In this document: in pieces, positions 1 to 7,617 of the stretch
How positions within the stretch are numbered: the first letter of the stretch is position 1
How the letters are laid out: every line of letters begins with the position of its first letter
Source of the DNA: Ectobacillus funiculus
GTDB taxonomy: Bacteria > Bacillota > Bacilli > Bacillales > Bacillaceae_G
Length of the DNA: 64,000 bases
Assembly: GCF_042429435.1 (NCBI RefSeq)
Contig: NZ_JBHMAF010000196.1
Reading direction: 5' to 3' (one strand)
Notes under the pieces: model-generated
Database searches by the model: none
What the model was told of the DNA's origin: nothing
What the model saw: the letters and a program-made list of their open reading frames with translations, nothing else
Translations under genes and position numbers: made by a program

Positions 1-1
1 T

Positions 2-367
2 TTGCCGACTCCTCCAATACCGGCAACAGGACCTTTTCATGAAACCAGGCAGCTGGATAATGGCAATCAGCTCACTTTAAGCATTAGTCCTAATGCGGTG
101 GGGATGAATACATTTGATGTTGAGTTAAAGGATAAAAATGGACAGCCTGTTACTGATATAGAACAACTTACATTGACAGTCTCTTCGTTAGATATGGAGA
201 TGGGAAAAGAGACATTTAGAGTTCCAGCTGTATCAACAGGAAGGTTTCAAACAAAAGGAATGTATTTAAATATGACAGGACAATGGACCATAAAGGTTCA
301 TGGACTGGCAACATCTCTTGACAGTTTTGATATAGATTTTCGCTCGATGGTAGGCAGTCGACAATAA
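2..367 (+). CDS. C-terminal end of a YcnJ-like copper protein (partial)
   Basis: The reading frame is open at the left edge, so only the last ~121 residues are present. They form a soluble beta-rich domain with METHIONINE-rich strand residues (LDMEMGKE) and the ending GQWTIKVHG, as in YtkA/FixH-like domains found at the C-terminus of CopC-CopD copper proteins such as Bacillus YcnJ. The ycnI gene follows 23 bp downstream, the same order as the B. subtilis ycnJ-ycnI copper uptake genes. The apparent TTG at position 2 is only the edge of the open frame. The assignment rests on the C-terminal domain and on synteny; the CopC/CopD part is outside the window. Confidence 0.6.
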   Translation: MPTPPIPATGPFHETRQLDNGNQLTLSISPNAVGMNTFDVELKDKNGQPVTDIEQLTLTVSSLDMEMGKETFRVPAVSTGRFQTKGMYLNMTGQWTIKVHGLATSLDSFDIDFRSMVGSRQ

Positions 368-390
368 GAGGATAAAGGGGATTATGAAGC

Positions 391-1014
391 ATGAAAAAAA
401 GCAAAAGGTTAATGGCAGCACTTATACCAACAATAGCGGCAACATTTCTTTTGTCAGTATCTGCAAGTGCTCACGTATCGGTAAAGCCCAGCACTTCTAC
501 AACTGAGGCATGGGAAACATATACGATGAAGGTACCCGTTGAAAAGGATGTACCAACAACAAAAGTTACCTTGAAAATTCCTGATGGAGTAGAGTTTGAA
601 CAATATCAACCTGTACCTGGATGGACAGTTAGTGAACAGAAGGATGCATCTGGAAAAGCAACATCCATTACCTGGACAGCAACTGGTGAAGGTATTTTAT
701 CAGGGCAATTTCAACAGTTCACCTTTGTAGCAAAAAACCCGGCTAGCGGGCAGAAGGTCGCTTGGGATGCGTACCAATACTATACAGACGGCAGTATTGT
801 AGAATGGGCAGGAGAGGAAGGAAGTGACACACCGCATTCTATTACTGAGATTAGCGCGGCTTCTTCAACTGAGAAACAAGACCAGACAGTAACGGATACA
901 ACAAAAACACAATCAAATACTGGCGGTGTACAAACAATCCCAACGGTCGTATCGATTATTTCTCTGTTAGTTTCGATTGCAGCGTTAATTAGTGCATTAC
1001 GACGCAAAAAATAG
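391..1014 (+). CDS. ycnI: YcnI family copper-binding protein (DUF1775)
   Basis: This 207-residue exported protein is likely a membrane-anchored extracytoplasmic copper metallochaperone that works with the YcnJ-like protein upstream. A signal peptide (residues 1-27, cut after ASA) leaves histidine as mature residue 1, the residue that with a conserved tryptophan forms the Cu(II) site in the DUF1775 family. Typical features follow: AHVSVKPS, WTVSEQ, ITWTATGEG and FTFVAKNP. A Ser/Thr/Gln-rich linker (about 152-180) leads to a C-terminal membrane helix ending in RRKK. The start is the ATG behind AAAGGGG. Regulation by a YcnK-type repressor would lie upstream of the window and cannot be seen. Confidence 0.88.
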   Translation: MKKSKRLMAALIPTIAATFLLSVSASAHVSVKPSTSTTEAWETYTMKVPVEKDVPTTKVTLKIPDGVEFEQYQPVPGWTVSEQKDASGKATSITWTATGEGILSGQFQQFTFVAKNPASGQKVAWDAYQYYTDGSIVEWAGEEGSDTPHSITEISAASSTEKQDQTVTDTTKTQSNTGGVQTIPTVVSIISLLVSIAALISALRRKK

Positions 1015-1130
1015 AGCCATTCAGTACTAAGCATTGCTTTTTTGCAAACTCCAATGTTAGTCTCCTTGTTTGTATAAAAAACGGATAAAAGAGCATAGTA
1101 GTAACGATTACAGATGAAGGAGGGATAACA

Positions 1131-1280
1131 ATGGGCGGAGCAGGAAAGCAAAACAAAAACCAAAAACTAGCGCAATTGAGCCAGCAAGGCACACATAACG
1201 ATGTGGAGTTTGGCGCTGAGCAAGGAAATGCACAGTATCAGAGCCAGAAGAAAAGCGGTAAGCAAATGAATAAACGATAA
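1131..1280 (+). CDS. small Gln/Lys-rich protein, possibly spore-associated
   Basis: A 49-codon gene with a very strong ribosome binding site (GAAGGAGGG, 6 bp before ATG) and its own terminator right after the stop. The protein begins MGGAGKQNKNQKLAQLSQQ, is hydrophilic, lacks cysteine and membrane segments, and ends KKSGKQMNKR. The EFGAEQGNAQ segment recalls the EFxxExxxAQ pattern of gamma-type small acid-soluble spore proteins, but the match is too short to assign a family. It is a real gene on the basis of ribosome binding site, terminator and composition; its function is unknown. Confidence 0.6.
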   Translation: MGGAGKQNKNQKLAQLSQQGTHNDVEFGAEQGNAQYQSQKKSGKQMNKR

Positions 1281-1308
1281 AAAAACTTGGCCTTGTGCCA
1301 GGTTTTTT
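1280..1308 (+). terminator. intrinsic terminator
   Basis: The arms AACTTGGC and GCCAGGTT (one G-U pair) enclose CTTGT and are followed by TTTTT. It ends the 49-residue gene. Confidence 0.8.
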
Positions 1309-1310
1309 AG

Positions 1311-1443
1311 CACTGTAAGAAAGTATAAATTTCTAGCCGGAAGCCAACTCGACGTAGTGAGAAATTTTAGGAATACAGTATAAGTAGGGCTGTGCCTCTG
1401 TCTTCGCCCAAAGGGGGGCTCGCCAATCGACGAGTTTTCTTTA
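1311..1443 (+). repeat. R135 element, full length, copy 1
   Basis: Reference copy. The left end is CACTGTAAGAAAGTATAAAT. An inverted pair follows (ACTGTA..AAATTTC against GAAATTT..TACAGT), then GCCTCTGTCTTCGCCC, then a hairpin (CTCGCC-AATC-GACGAG here, GGCGAG in most copies) and TTTTCTTTA. TTAG flanks both ends, consistent with a 4-bp target duplication. The neighbouring minus-strand SDR gene at 1497 points toward the right end. Confidence 0.9.
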
Positions 1444-1496
1444 GTTGGAATTGGGGCTAATCTGCATGTTCCAGTTTATGGGTAGTTTCGTTTTAT

Positions 1497-2126
1497 CTAA
1501 TTTGCTATAAACGGTGTTTGACGCAGATATTTAGAATCTGAAATTTCATTAATTAAAAAATCTGCAATATCACGGTTGGTAATAGTCAGTCCTGGCATAT
1601 CATACAGACTTTCTTTTATAGCTTTATTACCGCTTTTTTCAAAAACAAATGGTAAGCGAACAAGTGTCCAATCGATCCCGCTTTCTTGGAGAAGGGCAAG
1701 CTCTTTTTTCTTATCCTGAATCATCTCAGCATACATCACGCGGAAGACGATGGCACCGAACCGATTTGCTAAGGACTTTTTATCTCCATACACATCCAAA
1801 GAACCTCCCGTTACTCCTATGTATCGTTTGATCCCCATCTTTGACATAGTGGCAATTACCAATTTCGTAACTTCACTATATAAAGGTGCTTCTCTGTTAG
1901 GCTGTCCAAATGTATTCACAACAGCTTCACATCCTTTAAGCAAAGAGACAATGGACTCTGAGCTTTGAGCATCTCCTTTAATAAGTTCTATATTTTTGTT
2001 GGCTATTAACACTTTTTCTGGATTTCTGACGAGCATGCGAACTTTATAGCCTTTTTTTATTGCTGTTTCTGCTAGAAATCTACCTGCTTTTCCAGTTCCT
2101 CCTATAATAGCAATTGTATATTTCAT
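1497..2126 (-). CDS. NAD(P)-binding SDR-like protein (YwnB type)
   Basis: A 209-residue atypical short-chain dehydrogenase/NAD(P)H-binding protein. The N-terminal Rossmann motif is IGGTGKAGR (residues 8-16), followed by RMLVRNPEK and a conserved VTGGSLDVYG stretch. It lacks the YxxxK catalytic pair of classical SDRs, as in the YwnB/NmrA-like group, so it may be a redox sensor or flavin-reductase-like enzyme. The ATG start lies 7 bp after AGGAGGCCC (read on the minus strand). It appears monocistronic. The substrate cannot be deduced. Confidence 0.75.
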   Translation of the reverse strand: MKYTIAIIGGTGKAGRFLAETAIKKGYKVRMLVRNPEKVLIANKNIELIKGDAQSSESIVSLLKGCEAVVNTFGQPNREAPLYSEVTKLVIATMSKMGIKRYIGVTGGSLDVYGDKKSLANRFGAIVFRVMYAEMIQDKKKELALLQESGIDWTLVRLPFVFEKSGNKAIKESLYDMPGLTITNRDIADFLINEISDSKYLRQTPFIAN

Positions 2127-2285
2127 CTAGAGTGGGCCTCCTATCACGATTTTCCTTTTATCTCCATTTTATCATGAGGAAGTCTAAAAAAGCGCTATGG
2201 CTTTACGAGAACACTTCATAGAATTGTAAAAGTTACATTAAGACAGCCTTTTTTTTGTTGTTTTATATAAGTATGTGGAACAAAA

Positions 2286-2318
2286 AGTAACCAACTCCTT
2301 ATGGCAGTTGGTTGCTTT
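2286..2318. terminator. hairpin terminator, free-standing
   Basis: The arms AACCAACT and AGTTGGTT are followed by a T-run (GCTTTTTTT). No plus-strand gene ends just upstream; it may isolate the small gene at 2388. Confidence 0.6.
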
Positions 2319-2387
2319 TTTTATAGAATATTATATAATAAAGAAAACGCTTTCAAAATTGTATTCGTATTCAGAAGGAGAGGGATC

Positions 2388-2537
2388 ATGATGTACCTTC
2401 ACCAAACCAAATTACGTATGCAGGCTTTTGAAAAACTAACAAAGAATCGATGCGAAGAACAAGAAAACAATATATTATTCAACTACTCAATTGCCTTTAT
2501 CGGTGTTGTTATTCTATTATGGCAGTCACTTGTATAA
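2388..2537 (+). CDS. small single-pass membrane protein, unknown function
   Basis: A 49-codon gene (MMYLHQTKLRMQ...) with a good ribosome binding site (AGAAGGAGAGGG) and a terminator directly after the stop. The N-terminal ~28 residues are polar and basic; the C-terminal ~19 residues (FNYSIAFIGVVILLWQSLV) form one membrane helix. I chose the first of two adjacent ATG codons. The longer open frame from 2301 has no ribosome binding site and runs through the upstream terminator, so it was not used. Family not recognised. Confidence 0.55.
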   Translation: MMYLHQTKLRMQAFEKLTKNRCEEQENNILFNYSIAFIGVVILLWQSLV

Positions 2538-2574
2538 AAAAATTCCCCTTCTTTATGATGAAGGGGAATTTTTT
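2538..2574. terminator. bidirectional terminator
   Basis: A perfect stem, AATTCCCCTTC/GAAGGGGAATT, has an A-run on the left and a T-run on the right. It serves both the small plus-strand gene and the convergent SulP gene. Confidence 0.85.
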
Positions 2575-4054
2575 ATTCATGACCGATATTCTGATCTAAG
2601 CCACCTGGTTTATTAAATACTGCAATACGGTTCAGTAACGTTGCACTTGCCTCATTTAAACCAAGAATACGAGCTTGTATGCCGTTTTGGTGAAACTTGA
2701 GTACAACCTTATCAATCGCCGTAACGCCTGATTCGTCCCATATATGAGCATGAGATAAATCGATATCAACAGTTTTGATGTGCTCTTGCTTAAAGTTGAA
2801 AGAAGAAAGGAAATCTGTTACAGAAGCAAAAAATACCTGGCCCTCTACTCTATACTCTATCTTTTGAAGGGACGGATAAGCTGTTTCAGTTACCTTAACC
2901 TTTGAAATTTTGGAAGCAAAGAAAATTGCACTTAATACAATTCCAAGGATCACACCAACTGCTAAGTTATGAGTAAGCACGATTGCAACAACAGTTGTAA
3001 CCATTACAACAGCGTCTGTTTTCGGCAGCTTGTGCAGTCGTGTTAAAGAACCCCAGTCAAACGTACTGATGGATACGGTAATCATAACAGCTACAAGGGC
3101 AGCCAAAGGAATTTGAACTACAATTTGATTTAAAACAATAATAAGAAACATCAAAAAAGCACCGGCAACAAAAGCAGAAAGACGTCCGCGCCCTCCAGAT
3201 TTCATGTTAATGACAGATTGTCCAATCATAGCACAGCCCGCCATACCGCCAAAAAATCCATTTATAATATTGGCAATTCCTTGTCCTCTGCATTCCTTAT
3301 TTTTATTACTGTGTGTATCCGTCATCTCATCCACAATTTGAGCTGTTAACAAAGACTCAATCAAACCAACTAGAGCCAATGAAAGTGCGTATGGAAAAAT
3401 AATACGAAGGGTTTCTAGGTTAAACGGTACATCAGGAATTAAAAAATGCGGTAATGTGTTTGAAATGCTCCCCATATCACCAATTGTTCTTACATCGCTG
3501 TGAGTATAAATTGAAATGGCGCTAATCACAATAATCGCAATCAGCGGCGAAGGAACAGCTTTCGTTATCTTAGGGAATAAATAAATAATCACTAATCCGC
3601 CAGCTACCATAGCATACATCGGCCAGGATTCACCTGAGAATGAAGGTAATTGCGATGTGAAAATTAAAATAGCCAATGAGTTTACAAAACCGACCATAAC
3701 AGAATTAGGAATAAATTTTACCAATTCTCCGATTCGAAGAACGCCAAGTAAAAATTGAAGTACTCCTGTTAAAATAGTGGCTGCAAGCATGTACTCGATG
3801 CCATGGTCCTTCACCAATCCGACCAATACCAATGCCATGGCACCTGCCGCGGCTGAAATCATTCCTGGGCGTCCCCCAACAAAAGCAATTACAATTGCTA
3901 CACAAAACGAAGCGTACAAACCGACCATAGGATTCACACCGGCGATAATAGAAAAGCCAATTACTTCTGGTATTAAAGCTAATGATACCACAATCCCCGC
4001 TAATATATCCGTTCGCACATGAGAGAACCATTCTTGTTTTAGTCCCTGCTTCAA
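2573..4054 (-). CDS. SulP family anion transporter with STAS domain (YbaR-like)
   Basis: A 493-residue SulP/SLC26-type permease. About 11-12 membrane segments (residues 15-390) include the family signature near ALIPEVIGFSIIAGVNPMVG. A cytoplasmic STAS domain (about 400-485) carries the typical VDIDLSHAHIWDESG strand-helix. Family members move sulfate, bicarbonate or other anions; the substrate is not readable here, and YbaR of B. subtilis is the nearest type I recall. The start is a TTG with AGAGGTG 6 bp upstream; the next in-frame ATG (codon 43) would delete the first helix. It is monocistronic and shares a bidirectional terminator with the small gene at 2388. Confidence 0.85.
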   Translation of the reverse strand: MKQGLKQEWFSHVRTDILAGIVVSLALIPEVIGFSIIAGVNPMVGLYASFCVAIVIAFVGGRPGMISAAAGAMALVLVGLVKDHGIEYMLAATILTGVLQFLLGVLRIGELVKFIPNSVMVGFVNSLAILIFTSQLPSFSGESWPMYAMVAGGLVIIYLFPKITKAVPSPLIAIIVISAISIYTHSDVRTIGDMGSISNTLPHFLIPDVPFNLETLRIIFPYALSLALVGLIESLLTAQIVDEMTDTHSNKNKECRGQGIANIINGFFGGMAGCAMIGQSVINMKSGGRGRLSAFVAGAFLMFLIIVLNQIVVQIPLAALVAVMITVSISTFDWGSLTRLHKLPKTDAVVMVTTVVAIVLTHNLAVGVILGIVLSAIFFASKISKVKVTETAYPSLQKIEYRVEGQVFFASVTDFLSSFNFKQEHIKTVDIDLSHAHIWDESGVTAIDKVVLKFHQNGIQARILGLNEASATLLNRIAVFNKPGGLDQNIGHE

Positions 4055-4339
4055 AATAGCACCTCTTTCTATTTATTTAGTTTTTGCAGTTCAATGACCT
4101 TCACCTCATGAAAGTCGGGCCGACATAACAGAAGAAATTATACATAACAATTCAGGTTTTAACAAACAATAAATTTTAAAGATTGTTAGAATATGGACCG
4201 AGTGTTGGCTTTTATCTTAATTTTATGATTAAACCCGGAATACTCGTTTTACAACTTTATGGCTAACGATTCCTAATTTTTAGAAAATTTTTTCAAGATT
4301 CATTGACTCTCTGAGAAAAAGATTCATATAATGGAATCA

Positions 4340-4365
4340 AACATATGAATGATTGTTCATATGTT
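4340..4365. promoter_or_regulatory. ArsR/SmtB-type (CzrA/CadC-like) operator
   Basis: A perfect inverted repeat, AACATATGAA-N6-TTCATATGTT. This is the ATATGAA..TTCATAT pattern bound by zinc/cadmium-sensing ArsR family repressors such as CzrA. It lies 24 bp before a small frameshifted ORF and about 250 bp before the CzcO-like gene, whose B. subtilis counterpart is CzrA-regulated. Confidence 0.7.
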
Positions 4366-4388
4366 CAAGGATGTGAAGGAAATCCGTA

Positions 4389-4566
4389 ATGGAAAAACTT
4401 GCAGTGAAATATACAAAAAAGAATTCTTTATAGAGAAATTGTTGAAAAGGTGAAACAGGCTGCTCCCGATAATGAAAAGCTGTATAACGCCGCAAAATTA
4501 TTTAAGGCTCTTAGAAATCTGGAAATCGTACGAGAGCTAGGCTTTTTCTTTGATAAGGAGTGGTGA
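4389..4566 (+). pseudogene. small frameshifted ORF before the CzcO-like gene
   Basis: An ATG with GAAGGA 9 bp upstream opens a frame (MEKLAVKYTK) that breaks at an A-run near 4415-4420. Removing one A joins it to a coding-like frame with REIVEKVKQAAPDNEKLYN and RELGFFFDKEW and a stop at 4564, giving about 58 residues. Amphipathic helices rich in Lys/Glu are clear; the family is not recognised. It lies directly behind the ArsR-type operator. Either a real single-base insertion or a homopolymer sequencing error would explain it. Confidence 0.5.
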
Positions 4567-4618
4567 GGAAATTTTTTATCATGATATAGACTAGATATCT
4601 TACAAAGAGGGAGGAGAC

Positions 4619-5704
4619 ATGGACATGCTAGATGTCATCATTATTGGAGCGGGGCAAGCTGGGCTTAGTATGGGATTTTTCTTAAAACAGCAGGAGGTTT
4701 CGTTTTTGCTGCTAGATGCGGGAGAACGAGTTGGGGACAGTTGGCGAAAGCGATATGACTCTTTGATCCTTTTTACGCCAAAATCATATAGTGCATTGCC
4801 GGGTCTGGCCTTTGAAGGAGATCAGGATGCATTTCCTTCAAAGGGTGAGATGGCGGACTATTTAGAAACATACGCTGAGCATTTTTCTCTGCCAATCCAA
4901 TTGCGTACGCATGTACAAAAGGTGCAGCAGGTCGATATGGGTTTTAAAGTAGTTACCAACAAAGAAATTTTATACAGTAAACAAATCGTAATAGCTTCCG
5001 GTGCCTTTCAAGCTCCATTTCTGCCTCCTGCATCACAACAATACTCGAAGGATGTGTTTCAAATCCATTCTTCGGCGTATATCTCGCCAAAGCAAATTCC
5101 TGAGGGCCCTGTTTTGGTCGTAGGAGGGGGGAATTCCGGAGCACAAATTGCAACAGAACTTGCGGAAGATCGAGAGGTAACTATCGCAATCAGTCATCCA
5201 TTCAAATTTTTGCCTTTGCACTTTTTGGGAAAAAGTATCTTCTTCTGGCTTGAAACATTAGGGTTTTTATACGCCGGGACAGATACAAAACGGGGCGTCT
5301 GGTTTCGCAAGAAAGGTGATCGCATTTTTGGTGTTGAGTGTAGGAATTTGATTCGAAGTGGAAAAGTACGAGTAAAATCGAGAGTAGTGGATGTCCAGGG
5401 AGAAAGAACGATTTTTCAAGATGGTAGCAGCATGGACGTGAAAAATATCATCTGGTCAACGGGTTTTGTTCCAGATTACAAGTGGTTAGAGGTAAACGGA
5501 GCATTAGATGAGAAGGGAGAACCTCTTCATTATAGAGGAGTCAGTCCTGTAGAGGGTTTATTCTTTATCGGTTTGCCATGGCAACGACAAAGGGGCTCAG
5601 CACTTGTTTGCGGCGTTGGGCGTGATGCAGAATATTTGCTTTCTTTTATCAAAGATGCATTACGTAAGGCAGAGATAGACAGCTTAGAGAAATATATTGT
5701 ATGA
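4619..5704 (+). CDS. CzcO-like NAD(P)/FAD flavoprotein monooxygenase
   Basis: A 361-residue flavin-containing oxidoreductase. The FAD-binding motif is IIIGAGQAGLSMG (residues 7-19), the second dinucleotide site is VVGGGNSGAQIATE near residue 168, and the characteristic WSTGF stretch is near residue 282. The type matches CzcO (earlier TrkA) of B. subtilis, encoded with the CzcD zinc exporter under CzrA control. Here a CzrA-type operator lies upstream but no czcD is adjacent; a CDF C-terminal remnant occurs far away at 46057. The ATG start has GGGAGGAG. The physiological substrate is unknown. Confidence 0.75.
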   Translation: MDMLDVIIIGAGQAGLSMGFFLKQQEVSFLLLDAGERVGDSWRKRYDSLILFTPKSYSALPGLAFEGDQDAFPSKGEMADYLETYAEHFSLPIQLRTHVQKVQQVDMGFKVVTNKEILYSKQIVIASGAFQAPFLPPASQQYSKDVFQIHSSAYISPKQIPEGPVLVVGGGNSGAQIATELAEDREVTIAISHPFKFLPLHFLGKSIFFWLETLGFLYAGTDTKRGVWFRKKGDRIFGVECRNLIRSGKVRVKSRVVDVQGERTIFQDGSSMDVKNIIWSTGFVPDYKWLEVNGALDEKGEPLHYRGVSPVEGLFFIGLPWQRQRGSALVCGVGRDAEYLLSFIKDALRKAEIDSLEKYIV

Positions 5705-5896
5705 AAGAGCCAAAAGTTTTTAATTTTAGACCAGGACATGGAGTTCAACGTATGATAGATACCAAAGACACTCAATATTTCATAATGAACGAGGTGAAAT
5801 GAGCACAGTCCATACAATGTAATTGCCTAGTTTACTGAAATGCATAGTCGTTAGAAAAAATGATAGCTAGTATACAATCCAAGGGGGAAGAAGCAA

Positions 5897-7438
5897 TTGG
5901 ATACATTAAACAGGAAGGAAATGAATGGGGGGAACAATCGCGATCAAATTGTTCAAAAGGAGGGTCATACATTCCCAGGGAAAACCTATATGGAGGTTGT
6001 TCTTGCACCTGCATACGATGAAGCAAAGCGGCATTTATTAGAACCAATGATGGCGATTCATAAAGCTCACCTTATCATGCTGGATGAACAACAACTCATT
6101 TCCCGCAACGAGGGGAAGCAGATCGCCGAGGCTATTAGAATGCTAGATTTACAGTCCCTGCGCATCTCTCAGTACTCCGGTCAATTTGAAGATTTATTCT
6201 TTCAGGTTGAACATGAGCTGTTAGATAAAGCAGGGGATATTGCCGGTAACCTGCACATCGCTCGGAGCCGTAACGATATGAGTATCGCAATGTTCCGATT
6301 AACACTGCGCGATAAAATGCAAACTGCATTATCTTCCGTATTATTTTTGAAAGAAGAGTTACTGCAATTTGCCAGTAAACATGTAGATACGCTCATGATT
6401 GGGTATACCCATACACAGCAGGCTCAACCAACCACATTGGCTCATTATATTCTAGCTGTCATTGATTCATTAAACCGTGATGTACGGCGATTGATGCTGG
6501 CATATGAACATTGTAATCAAAGTCCGATGGGAGCAGCAGCCCTTACGACTTCCGGGTTTAACATTAATAGGGAGCGAATGGCAGAGTTGCTTGGCTTTGA
6601 TGGGCTAATTGAAAATTCCTATGACGCCATTGCGGGAGCTGATTATATCGCTGAGGTCATGACTGCCACTCAAATTACCGCAATCACCCTCGGGCGCTTC
6701 ATTCAAGATTTGTTGTTGTGGAGTACGCAAGAGTACGGGGTGCTGCGTGTTTCAGATGCTTACGTACAAACGAGTTCTATCATGCCCCAAAAGCGTAATC
6801 CGGTATCTCTAGAGCATTTACGTTCTTTATTATCTAGCTGTGTGGGTAATACCCAGACGGTACTGACGATGATTCACAACACACCTTTTGGTGATATTGT
6901 TGATACAGAGGACGATATGCAGCCGTATGCCTGGAGAAGCCTAGATCTATTAGACAAATTATGCAGACTGATGGGCTGTGTAATCGCAACTGCTGAAGTG
7001 AATAAAGAAGTGCTGCGTGAACGGGCTAAAGCTAGCTTCGCTACTATCACGGAATTGGCGGATACGTTAGTGAGAACAGACGCTCTTTCCTTCCGCAAAG
7101 CACATCACATTGCAAGCAATGTGGTAAAGGCCGCAATAGCTCAAGGTATCGCTGCACATGAGGTCACGCTGACTCTCGTCAATGAAGCTGCCATCGGTGT
7201 CATAGGCAAACCATTACTGCTGGATGAGGTTAAACTGCAGCAATCACTTGATCCTGAGTATTTTATAGACATTCGTTCGTTGCCGGGTGGCCCAAATCGA
7301 GACGAGGTAAGAAGAATGATTGCGCTGCGGAGAGGGCAGTACGGTGATCATCAGTCTTGGCTAAAGGCAGCGAAAGAGAAATCTTCAGAATCGCTTCGAC
7401 ATTTAGATGAGGTATTGAAAGAGTGGTGTGATAGCTAG
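5897..7438 (+). CDS. argininosuccinate lyase-like enzyme (fumarase/aspartase superfamily)
   Basis: A 513-residue protein, longer than usual ArgH (~460). Superfamily elements are intact: HIARSRNDM near residue 119 (canonical GRSRNDQ), the catalytic GYTHTQQAQP region with Thr-His, and the mobile loop SSIMPQKRNPVSLE carrying the catalytic serine. The GRSRNDQ and QKKNPD elements are altered in substrate-contact positions, and no arginine biosynthesis gene is adjacent. It may therefore act on a substrate other than argininosuccinate. The start is TTG behind AAGGGGGAAG; an ATG eight codons later is the alternative. It appears monocistronic, with an R135 remnant and a terminator behind it. Confidence 0.7.
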   Translation: MDTLNRKEMNGGNNRDQIVQKEGHTFPGKTYMEVVLAPAYDEAKRHLLEPMMAIHKAHLIMLDEQQLISRNEGKQIAEAIRMLDLQSLRISQYSGQFEDLFFQVEHELLDKAGDIAGNLHIARSRNDMSIAMFRLTLRDKMQTALSSVLFLKEELLQFASKHVDTLMIGYTHTQQAQPTTLAHYILAVIDSLNRDVRRLMLAYEHCNQSPMGAAALTTSGFNINRERMAELLGFDGLIENSYDAIAGADYIAEVMTATQITAITLGRFIQDLLLWSTQEYGVLRVSDAYVQTSSIMPQKRNPVSLEHLRSLLSSCVGNTQTVLTMIHNTPFGDIVDTEDDMQPYAWRSLDLLDKLCRLMGCVIATAEVNKEVLRERAKASFATITELADTLVRTDALSFRKAHHIASNVVKAAIAQGIAAHEVTLTLVNEAAIGVIGKPLLLDEVKLQQSLDPEYFIDIRSLPGGPNRDEVRRMIALRRGQYGDHQSWLKAAKEKSSESLRHLDEVLKEWCDS

Positions 7439-7465
7439 GTAGAACCCCTTACATCATACTTTTTA

Positions 7466-7550
7466 AGGAAAACTTGCCGAACTGTATTCCTAAAATTTCT
7501 CGCTACGTCGAATTGTCTTCCAGCTAGAAATTTATACTTTCTTACAGTGA
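7466..7550 (-). repeat. R135 element with internal deletion, copy 2
   Basis: Minus orientation. The right end (AAGGAAAACTTGCCG) joins directly to ACTGTATTCCTAAAATTTC, so the hairpin partner arm and the GCCTCTGTCTTCG core are missing. The left end is intact. Confidence 0.85.
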
Positions 7551-7552
7551 TA

Positions 7553-7608
7553 AAAAGCCGCGAATACTCATGACTTCTGTCATCGGTATTCGCGGCCTTT
7601 GTTTTTTT
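7553..7608. terminator. strong intrinsic terminator
   Basis: The 12-bp arms GCCGCGAATAC and GTATTCGCGGC are followed by CTTTGTTTTTTT. It sits between the convergent lyase and MFS genes. Confidence 0.85.
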
Positions 7609-7617
7609 ATCTGCTTA

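Noticed and set aside
3705..4031. Second minus-strand frame within the SulP gene
   Set aside because: Out-of-frame shadow of the transporter with no ribosome binding site of its own.
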